Assembly: GCF_050436995.1 (NCBI RefSeq)
Contig: NC_134758.1
Coordinates: 7,936,001 to 8,000,000 of the forward strand
Origin: Anticarsia gemmatalis
Lineage: Eukaryota > Arthropoda > Insecta > Lepidoptera > Erebidae
Length of the DNA: 64,000 bases
Reading direction: 5' to 3'
Below the pieces are notes generated by a model, which worked only from the letters and a program-made list of their open reading frames with translations, was not told where the DNA came from and ran no database searches. The translations under genes and the position numbers were made by a program. Of this stretch, positions 24,702 through 39,200 are shown one piece after another. Numbering within the stretch: position 1 is the first letter of the stretch; every line of letters begins with the position of its first letter.

Positions 24702-27673
24702 TAAGGATCTGTTAGTTGATTTGGCGACTCGCGTGCACGGGCCGCCTTCCTATTTGCATGGCGCATACGAGTGGATTTTATTTTCGTCTGGGGACTGGTG
24801 TGTGCGTGGAGCGAGAGTGTGTGAGATGGTGCGGGTGTGTGCGGGCGCGCGTGTGTGCGCCGCGTTCCGCGTCCGCCGAGACGGCTACTCCCTGCTGGCC
24901 TGCTTTATTTAGGTTGTTTCTGAGCGTGTCGCCAGCGACCGCTCCGCCTGGCGCCTGCACACTACCTACCACTGTACCACTGTACCACTACCGCTTGCTC
25001 TCGTCGTAACTATGCCATTCAAACGTATTCCATTACCATTCTTGGGCTTGCCACCTTCAGGTCGACCTTGAGTGTATAGATCAGCACTTGAATTGTCTCA
25101 AAATTACCAAAGAATACTTTAAATTAGGTACTTATCAAAAATTTATTTCACAAAACGGTAGCACTTAATATGAGTCATAGTGATTATGTTCTGATAGAGC
25201 ACCAGTATGTCCAGTATGCAGTAGCACTTGGAGCACTGCCTTCATATCAGGCATGAGCATCGTGGTGTGAGAGGCATTAAACCGGTCTTACATTATGTCA
25301 CTATGTTGGCAACATTATCATTATCCACAATTCATTACATGTCAATGATCTCAGGACAATGCAACTGAATACTGCGATATGGGCAACTTTTTGTCCGACG
25401 ACGTGTACTTTTTACCTGTCATCGAAAGAATGTAAAAAACGCTAGCCTCATTATTTCATTTACACGTGACAATCATTTACATGGAATAGTGATTTATCTA
25501 ATTAACTAATAATTAAGCGAGTCGACGTTGTCTCTATGCTATCTCTACATGACCTCACGGAGCATGTTTATATTTTGCTTAGCGTTTTAAGCAATATTTT
25601 TGTGATACGTATTATTTATTTTTTGATCAGAATGTAATTCATGTAACTACTTTTGCATTGTAATAAGAAAATAAAAAGACTTGACGTCACCCGACCTGTT
25701 CAACACATATTAATACAAACATACACAACAGTAGCTCAGTTAATTATAGTACAAATCGGTAATCAAAAGTAATTAATAGCGATACGAGTGTAGGCGTGTA
25801 GTAGTCCTGGGCTGGGCATTAATCGCTAAATAAATATAACAATATGATAATACGCGTGCGTTATCAACTTACTACAATGCAGCATTTTCAATAATTGATG
25901 AGTTAAAATTAGAACAAGTAGGAAAATTACGTGGTGGCCAGTTAGGTCGGCTGATAAACTTCGACCCGCTGTTACAAGCGGCTCTACACGCAATACTATC
26001 TACTACCGCTTATTAAAATATCTTTGTTCAAACATAAACATTTCAAGCAAACAAATTAATTACTAAATAAGTAAACACCCAACTTATCACGGCTCTAACA
26101 ATCTACTACATAATAGTTATCGGGAATCCCATCGAAGAGTTGTCCACTCTTTTACCCACTTAGACGTAAAAATATCAAGTTCCCGTAGAACTAAAAGCAT
26201 GTAAGTAAATTAGGCATCACTCAATATTTAAATATGAGTAGGTATCTTTTCTTTATAGTATGACTAACATGATGTATAACTCTTACAAGCATTACAACAC
26301 AAGCTTCAGGAATTTACTGCCAGTTTCGGAAATAAACAACATAAAGTAACCCAACGGCGAGAGACTAAACAATCAATCTTCAAATATTAGAGCAGACCGA
26401 TAATAGACAGCTGAACAGTCTTCATCTCTATGTTTATACAAAAACAGTAAACACATACGATAAACAGAATAATAAATAAGGGATTTAGAATATCAACAAT
26501 TTTACATTGACGCACGACACTTGTTAGATTAAAGTAAAGGAAAATCCTTTGATAATATTGTGCTAGCCTATCTGCGCTGGCTATCTAACGACAGTTTGCC
26601 TTCTCGTATTATTATGTAGGTTAGTTTATACTTGCACATTTACTTAGCAAACATGTACTGAATAAACAAAATGCACAATACAAGATTCTCTTCTCTCCAC
26701 AAAGCAGCATAGTCTGCAAAACTTTAATCAATTATTAGAGCCAGTTTCGGCCTAAAGCCATGTGACACTACTGTGGAAACAAGTCCAAAGTCCTTCAGAC
26801 AACTAGCGCTACAAAGTTTCCTATAAACTTTTATACGATTACTAAACTTAGGAGACTGATGGTAGTAAACGAGTTAACGTCGGCAGTTGAAAAATGTGTC
26901 AATACTCCCTCTTCTCAGAAATCAACGATGCCGCCATAAAAGTAAATAAAAAAAATGGTCCAACGTTAGACCCTCACAGGTAAAGTGATTTTCAATCAGG
27001 TACATAATGTAGTCAACGGATTTTATTAAAAAATAGTTTACGGTAAACTGGTAAAAAGGTGCTCGATGGGATTGCGGCTCGAAAATCATTAAACAAAATA
27101 ATTTAGATCTCTAACGTGACTTAGTTAATTATTATATGTTTTATAACGAAGAGGCAATATGTTTTACAAAACTATAGGTAGGTACCTTGACGTTTATGTT
27201 TTTCCAGTTTATTTTCATATTGACATTATGTATACAATGAATAACATATTTGCCAATATTGTTGGGGACCTAAGCGTAGGATTAACGACAGGATTTGATA
27301 AAAAATGCCATATCTGTCGGCAAAACATATCATCCATAAATAGCATTGTAATCAATCATATATTTTAATATCAAGCGCTTGTATAAATACTATGAGAACA
27401 ATAATTTACAGTTTAGTTATTCTAAATAATCTTAATATTCTTTACTTCATATGTCTTACACGAGAAAAATCACAGGCCGTAAGGTTGCAAAAGTCTTAAA
27501 ACTTGTTTTAACACTGGTTATTATAATCTCAACTTTTTCACATGTGTGCCATGCTTAATGATAACATCGCTAAAGGATGAGTATACTTATCAATTTATTT
27601 TTTTTATCTACATAATAGATATAAAAAATATGATGCAACAATACTTTAATTCTAAACCACCTAATAATAATGA
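24702..27673. other. Non-coding DNA
   Basis: A GC-rich tail continues to about 24955, and AT-rich sequence with no supported gene follows. A perfect CRE octamer lies at 25682-25689. Confidence 0.5.
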
Positions 27674-27798
27674 TTAATGTCCGGTTTCTAAGTACATTTA
27701 GCGGTAGTTTATATATTCAATAGCGTTTTTTTACATGAGTTTAAACGCTATTCCATAGATAAACTACCGCTAAATGTATCTCAGAAACTGGGAGTAAG
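27674..27798. mobile_element. Palindromic MITE, copy 1
   Basis: The ends ATTAATGTCCGGTTTCT and AGAAACTGGGAGTAAG are inverted relative to each other. Inside, TACATTTAGCGGTAGTTTAT pairs with ATAAACTACCGCTAAATGTA, and AATAGCGTTT pairs with AAACGCTATT. The whole unit can fold into one hairpin. A second copy in the opposite orientation lies at 43292-43402. There is no coding capacity. Confidence 0.8.
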
Positions 27799-30700
27799 TG
27801 ATTCTTAGTATATGTATATAGACCGTATAAACTAAGTAACCGTAATTCTACTTCACGAAGGGTCCATGATACCTATTAAATAAACGAGGACCATTTGTCA
27901 GATAACAAGCGGCGGTTGCAAAGAAAACAAAGAGATATCATAGCTTGTGTCACAGATAGTGTTACAGGCGCGCACACATGTATGTTAGCGTATGTACAGT
28001 GTAACGTGTGCATGTGTGGGTGTGTTATCAGGCAGCGAGCTACCGTGGCCGCCTACGTCGCGATATCTGACACTATCAGCTGTATTAGCCACGATAATAC
28101 CTCGCATACCTGCACTATACATGCGTTACTTCTATGCATGTATATATGTAAATAGGCACTCAACAGACATGAATGAACTAAACTACGAATGTACATAAAA
28201 CTGTTCTGTAAACAACAGCTGCGCCTGAATTATGTAGTGGAGTTGTTGAGGTTTGTTGATAGGATTTTAACGGAGCCATGTGCTACGCAAGTATGTAATA
28301 CAGGGCTATATAATCTTATTTAACCATTACAAACAATCATCGTTTGAATCTGAATAACTGTCTATGGTAGAGTGCCATCGTGAAATAATGTCATCACTAT
28401 AATTTTCAGCGAAATTTTTAAAAAGAAGTGCTCTTGGATCAAGTCAAATAGGTTTTAATTACAACTTACAATTAGGTACAATGAATATTGTAACATATTA
28501 ATTGTATATTTAGGTTTCCCTAAAGGAAATATTGGCATATATATTGTAAATGTTATCTGTCCATTTTGTAAATAGTAATAATAACTGAATAAACGTTTAA
28601 ACAATATAAGGAAGGATACTGTGTTATTCCTGTAAAAATATTAGCTCATATTTATTTTAATATAATGATTCTGTAGCATTTAATACATATGAAATAAATA
28701 TGCAACGTATTATTCTGCTTACAATACCCATTGCGCGTTATGGGGCTTCGTTGACAATAATATTTACTAAGCTTACAACGTGATTAACTACGATTTAAAT
28801 AATAAACCACCAATTACAGAGACCGCACTGTAATGAACTCGTTATTATACTTATGTCAATGTAAACCGCAAATCTTTTTTCCATTAATTACACCGCATTG
28901 GAACTATCTAGAAGTTCGTTATACAATTATAGCATAGTTGAGTGCAATAGGATTGTATTGTATAGTTTTTCTAGATTTCACGCAGAGATGAGTGTCGCTC
29001 AGCTCGGCGTTAGTGGCAGTGAAGATGATCGTTGGATAATACCTCGTTAATGAGTGTAATAAGTGTTGTAACATGTACTCGCGAGTGACAATACAGCTCG
29101 CGTTAACGGAACAAAGTTCTCACGATCGTCAGAGGCCGGTATCTTATTGCGGTGTGTAAACAATCAAAGTTATTAGTTTTACGTTACGACGCTCTGCCTG
29201 CACTTCTTTGTTATCATATCGCTGTTATAAGACCCCACACTTACACACCTATGTGATGGAAACAAGTGCCTAGAGCTCCCACTGAGAACCAACGCACGGC
29301 TTATGTACCATAGGAGTAGATGTGTACATAATACGTGGGTGAAAACATCTACCTATTTAATTAACAAAAGTTCAAGTTCAGAACATTCTAAGCGTAATAA
29401 AATTAAAAGTAATATTATTATAAGCTTTATTTTGACAATGGCTCATAGGATTTTGAATTAATTAAACCACTTCAAAGAAACTCTATGAAAATACGGTCTT
29501 TAATAAGGCAACTGATTTAATTTATATCTGAAGAATAATGAAATATTCATATAGAAATAAAAGGTCATAAATTATTTAATTACAGAAAATCTTTCGTGGG
29601 AAATATAACGTTAGTGTCAAAATAGACGTGAAAATAATTTTGAAATTGGCAAAAGAGCTGTTTGACATTAGTAGGGAAGACGGTAAAAAGAATTGGCAAC
29701 ACTTGCAAAGTAAAATCTCCATATTTCCAAGTATTGTCCCGAAGCACATTTAAATGGAGACAGGCGCTGATATTTGTTTAACAAAAAGCTAAAGACGAGT
29801 TTTAATCACGAGCTATTTCTGGTTGGACTGAAACAATGAAAATCGTGAAACAATTTGCATTTAAATAATATACATTACAAACACACATTGTTGCAAGGTA
29901 AACAATGATTATATTAAAGGGTGTTGTTTGTCAACAAGGCCCTAATGCAGTTGAATGTTTGTACCTGCGTCTCGCGCACTGTATACACTATATGCATCAA
30001 TAACAATGCAACTAATCACTGTTTAAATATTGCCCATGGCCTTATAAGGTGAAAGATCTCGTCCACAGAGTATATCTGCTCTATGTTTTATTGCAAAATG
30101 ATTTTAGAAAGAAATTGCCGATATGGAAATATAAAAGGACTTTATGCTGTAGAAACAATATCATTTTTACCATGTTCCATTGTTATTCTGCATTAGAATA
30201 CAGGTGATTTATAACAAATCTAATAGCAACAGGTCAATAGAGATTATTCGTACATTTATAAAAGACAATGCAGTCATAACTGCGAGGATAATTTCCACAG
30301 GTTATCGAAAGGTAAAATATTGTACACGGTAAATATGACACATTTACTTCAAATCCCATATAATTGAATTCCGTGAATATAACATTAGTCGTCGAAACGC
30401 GTAATTAAGTGGCATTTACTTCAAAGTCGATAATAATTATGCTTTGTTTGGTACAGAGAGCGGTAAACATGTGGGTGGGCTGTTTGACAAGGGAGGAAGT
30501 AGTGAAATTAGCCGGAAAACAGGTGCCCCACTCAATATTCCGTTGCTATGTTTAGATTTAAGATCCAAAGCTCTCTGGAAATCTATAAGCTTCCACTGAA
30601 TTAAATTGGACATCTATCGCCTGTGTGAAAGCTTTTCGCAAAATAGGTTTTTAGACTGAAACCTCTACAAAACATAGTCAATGTTGAAGCTAGATCCAGC

Positions 30701-33700
30701 GTTTGGTACTGAGTTAGTGATGAATAATACAGTTGTTATCTGATGAGTCCTATATAATTTTTTACATAAGTTCTTCGTAGTGCAGAAGTAGGTGTATTTT
30801 TAAAGTAAAATGTGCCTGTGAACGCGATGCGGGACGGTGCAGTGTCGACACGCATGCATGTTGTATTAGATCCCTGATTTATTCAGAACGCACTTGATCG
30901 ATGTTGTTGACCCAACATCTCCTCGTGACAGAAGTCCTGTCTAAAAATACGCCTAACCTCTTTATTCTTGAATAATTTAACATCGACCTCTCGATGTTTC
31001 TCCATGTTATTAACTGCGTAGCCGCCGGCAATATTTCCAAATACACGTTAGAAAAGGTAACCTTTACAGTATTTTCACAAAATGGCTCCACCAAAGCCTA
31101 TTATTAAACAAGGAAAATTAATTTTGTTTGAAAATGTTTTCTCATGTTTATTTAATATAATACAAGTACCTAACTAACTAAACACAAACAGCAAACATAT
31201 TTCAGAGAGCGTTGTGAATGTTGTGATCTCATTGTTGTGGATATAAATATACTAGACTGTAATAATGTAAGTATTTCACAGTGATAAAAACTAAGAATAG
31301 AAATGATTAGGATTAAGTAACTGGTTACATTCACAAGTCGGTCTAATCAATGGGTCGGCAGCGCCTGCGCACGTTACGTCACAGCTTTCGCGGCTACACT
31401 GTAGTAAGATGTTGCGAAATACGCCACTTATGCAAGCAGTACGCGATACGCAAATACCCCAACTGAGCGAATGTTGCATGCGCCACGTTCATATGTTATT
31501 GCATCGATCATATAAGATTATTTGAAGTCTCATACCTCAGAGGATACATCCTCTTCTAACAACAGCTGTCGACTTAAGGAAAATAATCCTTCAAGAGTGT
31601 TGACGTGCGATGGGATTTCCTTATTAATACCATCATTGACAAATAACTTATCGAGTTCCCATTCATACTCTTAATGATGTTTTAGTTCTCACGGATAGAA
31701 AACATCTTTAGACTTTAACCTATGATATTTATGAAGCTATATTAACACGTGCAATGTTCTCAACTTAGAAAAACACCGGAGGCCGTCAATTCAATGTCAG
31801 TTTTTCGATAAAGGAATTATTCGAGCCAATACGAAAGCTCTTACAAAGCAATTGCAGCGTGAAATATTACTTCTTTTCCTTTTTATACCTTCAACGACTT
31901 TCATTGTTGTTTGTTTTACAACTAGGAAAATGCTTTTACCTTCTATCGATGTGTTCACAAAGGATTGTTAATTGATATTAAAATAAATAAACACCATTTA
32001 GCAGTGGCACAAAATTTCATTTGGATAGACACTGCAAAATGATAATGATATTTTACTTCACGCGGCATAAAGTATTATCTAGTATTATTTTTCTGCTTAG
32101 GACAAAATTCGCAAAATGGTATATGTAATAAAACGGAACATCAGATAAGGTGGGCCTTATCGTCAATAGTAATGCTCAAACAAGATTGGCAATATATTAT
32201 TAAGAATAATATTTTAGATATGGATTGAATGAAAATGTTCGCAATTGTGTTATCTTTGATAAAAAATAGGTATTTGGTTTCGAAAACATAGATAAGAAAG
32301 AATCCTTGTTTTAATTGAATAAATCTTCAACCTTTGGAACATAATAGAACTTGAACTTGACCTCTCAGTTATCAATTTGTATAAATAATTGTCTAGTTCT
32401 AAAAGACATTATTCACATAGTCAGGAGGAGATTGTGTAACCTCTCACAGGTATTTGCGTGCCACTAAAATAAACTTGGATTCAAAGATATGTAATCGTAA
32501 TCGTGTATCACACTTTGCACTCAAACTACATTTATACGGAAATGGAACTACACACGTAAAACAATACCAATGGATATCTTTTGGTACTGATATATTTACT
32601 GCAAAGATAATTTATCTAAACAATCTAGTTTTTGTCGTCGATATGTAGGTACCAAGATCATAATCAGTATCCACTTGAACGCGACTTGGCAACGATTGTA
32701 AGATGAAATTAATCGGTGGAGTCGACCAACCCATCCGTTCTCATTTGTCGAAGGTACATGGTACGTATATTAGAGCAGACACATGCAATCATGTGTATCC
32801 ATATTATGCAAGGTAAATGAGTTTCTAACGATACGTTACGACATACGATAATGGATTCAACTACGACCTTAGAAAGGCTTTTTTGCATAACGTGTTCAGA
32901 TTGATAGAATCGTCCCCATGCAATAACACGTGGAGTTATCTTATCTTAGGTTTAAATGTCACTCACGTTTTCAGCAATGCATTTACCTGCATTCTGTCAT
33001 CTCATTTGTACACTAATAATGCAATTGCTTCAATATTATTTTAGGTGGTAGTTAAAGAAAGACGTAGTTACTTTGTCTTTAAGACGTGACTAAAGTCATG
33101 TAGCATCAACAGTTAGCGATGAAGTTCGCTTATTTTGTTAGTAAAGAAAGGTGTTCAAATTTAACTTATTTGTTGTTTATTCTTGTCTACATATATTATA
33201 TTCGTTGTTGTTTCGCGGAATGTATCATGTGTTTCACTCGACCTTTAATATTGCATATATAAATTGTACAGAAATGTTAGAGCTCGTATTTATTTATCAA
33301 CAATGTGATTGATCCGATTCCAGCGTTTGTGATATCAGTGACATTATCGACTCGCTACAAAGATATATTTTTATAAATAGCTCTATCGTACGACTGACAC
33401 TCTCTAGCGTTAATACTTAAATCCAATTAATCGCACATACGCACTGTTATTTATAACACAACGCACCTAGTGGAAATACTCGATAACAATAGCTTGCAAT
33501 TCCTGAAAACTGTAATTCCTATTAAGTACGGTGGACAGTAACTCTGATTCTAATACAACGCTCTACAACTCTCTACATGGAAAAGATATTGTTAGAATAG
33601 ATACTTTTAAGAATTGTTGTGTTAAGTAAGTCTTCTTAAATTCCGAGATTAACAGGAATACTTATTACCAGTACAGGACTTAATGTACGTTGAACCGTAC

Positions 33701-34170
33701 AAAGTGCGAAAACTATATACCACAAAGTGGTTGCTGATATCATAATATAAGTAGGTTCCTGATACCTACGAGTAAATAAAATTGATGAAAGAAACAAGTT
33801 TCTTGTATCACTTTTTCGCTTATCCATTAACGTAACACTGATAAATAATATTTGTATAGATAACGATACATAACTAGATAACTTTATCATTCCTGTTTTC
33901 TGTACACAGTGCTCATCTAAATGATACTCCAAAATGTTAGTTTTTGCGAGCGGCTCTACATGTTCACGGCCTTACACCTACATTATTGAACGTATTTCTT
34001 ATTCAGATGTGGCATAAAAAACTCAGGGAGGTCAAGATTCAAGCCGTATTTAGGAGGTTATTCCTTTGACTTGTTAATACGATAAATAAGTAAGGCATCG
34101 AGTAGTTGTGATTCAAATTAAGCTGACTCTACGTCCGCCTACTTCCTTCGTGGAGGGCGTTTAAAACTAC
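27799..34170. other. Non-coding DNA
   Basis: No supported gene. Frames are short and AT-biased. No repeat that I recognise is present. Confidence 0.5.
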
Positions 34171-34194
34171 CATGTGTATGTATATAAGAGTGGT

Positions 34195-34218
34195 TGTGTG
34201 TGTGTGTGTGTGTGTGTG
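34195..34218. repeat. (TG)12 microsatellite
   Basis: Twelve uninterrupted TG units. Confidence 0.95.
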
Positions 34219-34379
34219 ATGGTGTTGTCTGTACATGTGAGGCTGTGTTCACGGTTAGTTAGGCGCGCACGGCGCACAGCGCACGGTGGCGAGGTGGCCG
34301 GTGCGATAGGCGGCGGCGGCCGCGACAAGGCCGTCGGCGAGTGTTGCGCCGAGCGCCGACCACGTGTATACGTGAGCTG

Positions 34380-34387
34380 TGACGTCA
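34380..34387. promoter_or_regulatory. Perfect CRE octamer TGACGTCA
   Basis: This palindromic CREB/ATF site lies in the extended context GTGACGTCACGC. That 12-mer is identical to the one at 55716-55727. Confidence 0.35.
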
Positions 34388-34400
34388 CGCTCACGCACCG

Positions 34401-35987
34401 CACAACACGTTCAAGTTCAATGTTGCCTATTAATTTTACCGTGCCTTACCACCGACAGCACTAGCAATAACCGAACCACCAATAATAATCGAGCGATCGA
34501 CAAGGACGACTCGTATCACACTGTACTGTTGAATTACCTTGTGGCATTTAGAAAGGAGAAAACTTTAATGGCGTGCATATTTAGCTCAGTGTATCGCACG
34601 TTTCCTGACTTTGTATTCTCCAAGTTTACACAATATATTTGCGTGTCTCATGTCCCAGTATTGGCGTTTCTGTGAAAACGTTTTGAAAACACTGGTCGCG
34701 CATCTTCGTCGGCCTCGGTCCATTCAGAGGGTTTTTCCTTGAAGAACGCGTGCGCATCTATCAACACGCGCATAGCACAAGCCAGTACCGGGCGCGTGGC
34801 TCCATTGTGACGTGTTCACACATCCGCGTGTCGCTCTTACTTCCAAATATTTATTATTTACACTTCCAATTGTCAACTTGTTTCTGTTTCTAAGTAGAGC
34901 TCAGCTTAACGTTTCTGTTGATAATTCCAATTGAAAAACACTTTTTGTTGGTTAATTGCTTCTATTTGTAGCGCGTGTAAAAAGTGATAAAAGTTGAATT
35001 TCTTGTTTATTGGGTGATTCCTCATCCGTGTTACTTGTCAATGTTATCGTTGCTTAATCGTTGTACAAGTACGACTAACTCAACCGCCTGTTTTCTTTTG
35101 TAGGTGAGCAAGGTGCGATTATAAACGGTTAGTCAGTTTTCGTCGAGAGCGTGATCCGAGAAGGTTTTTTATTACTCTGAATATTGTTATTGTGTACCCA
35201 CGAGTGTGTACGTGACCGACGATATCGAGCGACACAAGTTTATCGTTGAAATATTTAATTACAAAATATCTATAAACCGCATTCGGTCAAGTGGAAATCT
35301 AAATGGCGCAACTATTCTATTTACTGTTAATCTCTTTAAATAGACGTTTTACATTTACACACCAAATTAGAATTGTCAGCTTCCTATTTACAGAAAAACT
35401 GTATTCTTTTGTATAGATTTCCACTTTGGTAGGCCTTTGAAAATGGGATGTAATTGGTTAAGTATTTACAAATTTGCCGACCGACTACATTCTCAGATAC
35501 GGAACTAAAATACCTCATGTTCCAATTTATTTGCATTACTCTGCGTGCTAGGTCATCGCCAAATAAAGTAACAAAAACAGACGAAACAAACGAATGAAAA
35601 AATAATTCATTGTCGTCGAAGAACCGTGGTGAGTGGTGGGTCACATGATCTCAAGTTATTTAACACGGGTCAATAGATAGTGCTCACTTGGCAACCGCGA
35701 ATTATCTTATCCGACCCAGTGCCAGTTATGAAAACATTCCACTGATACTCAACGCTACCCGAATTCTGACGAATTAACCCGGGAAGTGCAATATAAACGA
35801 ATGATAACAAATATTGACCTAAAATACTGCTGAATCATATTTTTATAACTTAACAAATAAGCACCCTTAAAAGGTTTTTGTAAACTAACTTGTACCAACT
35901 AAAGGGAACTGAAATGTAACAACAAATTAATGATAAACTGGGAAATAAGTTGTACCAAAAAAACAATGAGGCATTCGTATGATAAAA
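34401..35987. other. Non-coding DNA
   Basis: No supported gene. A TTTTCTTTTGTAG acceptor-like string near 35103 and an initiator-like TCAGTT near 35132 occur together, but no open frame follows either. Confidence 0.45.
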
Positions 35988-36231
35988 CTAGCTGACCCGC
36001 GCAACTTCGCTTGCGTCACATAAGAGAGACATAATTTTCCCCGTTTTTGTATCATTTTTCACTGGTACTCTGCTCCTATTGGTCGTTGCGTGATGATATA
36101 TAGCCTATAGCCTTCCTCGATAAATGGGCTATCTAAAACTGAAAGAATTTTTCAAATCGGAACAGTAGTTCCCAAGATTAGCGCGTTCAAACAAACAAAC
36201 AAACTCTTCAGCTTTATAATATTAGTATAGA
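35988..36231 (-). mobile_element. Helitron-like non-autonomous element, inverse copy
   Basis: This is the reverse complement of the 17584-17835 element. It begins with CTAG at 35988, followed by GCGCAACTTCGCTTGCG, which forms the terminal hairpin. It ends ATTAGTATAGA at 36231. The two copies differ by several substitutions and small indels. Confidence 0.75.
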
Positions 36232-39200
36232 TAAAATGAAAACATCCAATTTTATATCAACACAGTTACAATTTATACATAAAAGTCAGTTTTGGCCAGC
36301 ACTTCTACACGTGCCTCGCCAACTTCTATTTTAATAAAACCGAACTTATAAACACTGATAACACTATTTGTTTTCATTACACAGATAAATTGGTGATGAT
36401 TGTATGTAAAATAAATTGTGATATGTATAAAAACAGTAAGTGATCCGTTACATCAGCGTCTGTTTTTTATTTGCAAACTATACAGCGAAAATGGATGTCG
36501 GTATTATAACGCGGAATTATTGAACTTTTACTTGTCCTTAGGTCGTCTTTGCCGTCTTTGAAGGCTTAGGTCACCAACATATATCTGAGTAAGACCTCGC
36601 TCCGACTGCAAATTCATTGCGAATCGTTTTGAAATGAACCGCCCACATTACTTTTAAAAGTAAACCAGTATTTACTTGAACCTAAATCGGAAAAGGAGCG
36701 TGAGTGCCTGCAGACTGCACAAACGTTTATTAAATTAAACTTATTGTTGGTGAGACTAAAATAAAAAGTTCATAAAGTTAAACTTTACTAACATAAATGT
36801 TGCTAAGTTCGACAAATGAAACAAAACGAGTATAAATAGCGAGTCTCCTCTAGTCTATAATTGATATGTAGAGTAGTTAAGTAAGACCCTGCATTTCCGT
36901 TGTATGTTGCTCATAATCGGCGGTTAGTTGAGGCAAATTAATTTAAATCGACTTAGTTCTACTGTAATGCAACTAGTTACCTACTTAGTAGCAATATCAA
37001 ACTTCTTCCCTATTATATAATGTTTATTATGAATGCACGTAGAGATCGAACAAATTTATTTGCTTTGATATATTTGCTGATTAATAATGACAGTACTATA
37101 CCAATTAGGAGACGTTGACAATAATTCTTAGGTTTTTCTAAATACATTTTCTACAGAATCGTAATAATCTGTTCAAGATAACATTACCCACAATGTTAGC
37201 AACAAGTGCACAATAAAATTATCATATAACCGCAGAAAATGAATCATTTATAATAGTTGTAATATTATTACGTAACGAGACACAAATAGTCGAATAGACT
37301 TACTCACTAGTTCCGTTCTTTAATCGCGTTCGCGAATGGCAAGTGTGTACGATACTTTTATGGTAGCAAGGCCATTATTATTGAATTTGGCATTTGATAT
37401 TGATGAATGCTTCGTGCGGGTATCGGCGCGGCTCAATGGTCGCTCGCAGTCACCGCTGCTTAGCATACAATCGGTGGTAATTCCTCTGACAGGTTAGTCA
37501 GTACTCAGTTAGTCACGCGGCCACTAAGATCTGCTCTTTATATTCAAGGGACGACAGCGTTTGCTTACGCGTGTAACAATCACGAATGGAATCTAAATAG
37601 AGAAGCAATAACTGTTCACACGAGGTCAGCATTGATATGTTTGCAAATATATTGTTAAATAGGACACGCAGATTTTGAGAACTGTTTATCGACTTACTTT
37701 CTATCGATTTCGACCGAAAATCCTAGCAAAACACTAAAAGGGTAACGTTTGTTTATGGTATGCTTTAAGGTTATATTACAAATGTAAAAACAATATGTTA
37801 ATCGATAACATTACAAATGTAAAACGAAGATTTGAATTAATAACAATCGTCTCTAAAGATAACTGTGACCTTTAAGGAATTAATAATAATTGCGTTCGCT
37901 ATTATCAAGGCACGATGTTTGCATACACGAAACGGCTATATGTATATCAAAATTTAAATAGTGTATATCGTATAGCTATCACTATCTATTTGTATATTAC
38001 ACACGTACAGGTGGTACACACGCATGTATGTGTGTGTTAGAGGAATGAATTAGAAGGTGTGTGTGGTCGTATCGGCTTGTTGTCGCGGCTGCCAAGCCGA
38101 GGGAAAGCTCTTGGCACTTTGGCAAAACATCGTCTATTGAACACTGACACGTCACACTGATTGATCGTCCATCATACACTATTCTCGGATAAACGTGCTT
38201 GTAATCCGAGTGAGTGGCGACCAAACATGATATTCTCGTCTAGAATAATACATTGTTACGCGACAAGATTGTGTTACTAACTTAGCTTTATCATTTCTTA
38301 GAAGACCTTTGAAGTTACATTATGTTATTTGCACGCATCAAGATGACGCACAAGAATAGTACCATACATTTGAAAAGGAAGTAATACGTACAATGAATAA
38401 TCTGATCTTCGCACAATAGAGGATACAATATGTTCCTCAACACTGCTGAGGTAGAGCCAGACTCGGAGGTAGATCGATAAATGCTAAAATCATATAAAAG
38501 TTGCTAATTTTAACTCTTTGTAGAAACGACTAGACGGCTGAAGTCTAGACTAGCGCTAAAACCTTGACAACCTTAATATAGGAATACTCGCTACCGACAT
38601 AAACGATTGATTATGTTGTTCATTTTCACATATATGTATATGTATGTACATTTGATTGTAAAACAATGTTGTTTATATGTTTAAAAAATTAAAACATAAA
38701 TAATTTTTAAATGTTCTAGTATTTTATACCGTCGCAAACTATCTCATCGTATTTTCTAAACCAGTGGGACAGGTTTACACGAATCTTTATCAAATAAAGT
38801 AGTAAAAGAGTGTTGCGCGTAATTATGCAACTTGTGCCGCTGATATTTTTGATATGAAAATAAATTATATCTGTAGAAATAGGAACAGGTATATTTTTAC
38901 TCTTTTATAAGTGGACATTGATAAATTAAAAAGACTTAAATACTAATCAACTGTTTATCAAGAGCCATGGAACGCCCAAAATTGCTCGCCCCAAGTCCAA
39001 CCATTCACAATGTGATAAACTAATAATATCTACCTTAATATAAATGGTCATACTGATAAATTAATCGCGAGATAAGATATTTATACCTATTTGTTGATGA
39101 ATCGCCGATGTAATAAAGTACGTTCGAAATAATTAGCATAAATAGATAACATCTTTTAAAGTAATGTGAGACAAAATATCTACAAAAACATGAGTCTGTA

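Larger units (their letters stand above)
34171..34400. promoter_or_regulatory. GC-rich putative regulatory block with TATA-like, E-box and CRE sites
   Basis: In order the block holds a TATA-like TATATAAG at 34181, a (TG)12 microsatellite at 34195-34218, and a GC-rich stretch at about 34260-34350. These are followed by a perfect E-box CACGTG near 34361 and a perfect CRE TGACGTCA at 34380-34387. The cluster resembles a promoter or enhancer. There is no recognisable exon next to it, so the target gene is unknown. Confidence 0.3.

Noticed and set aside
30879..31094. 71-codon - strand frame
   Set aside because: Possible retroelement debris, but no catalytic or zinc-finger motif can be identified.
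37360..37494. 44-codon frame ending near GACAG|GTTAGT
   Set aside because: Too short to separate from chance, and no partner exon could be matched.
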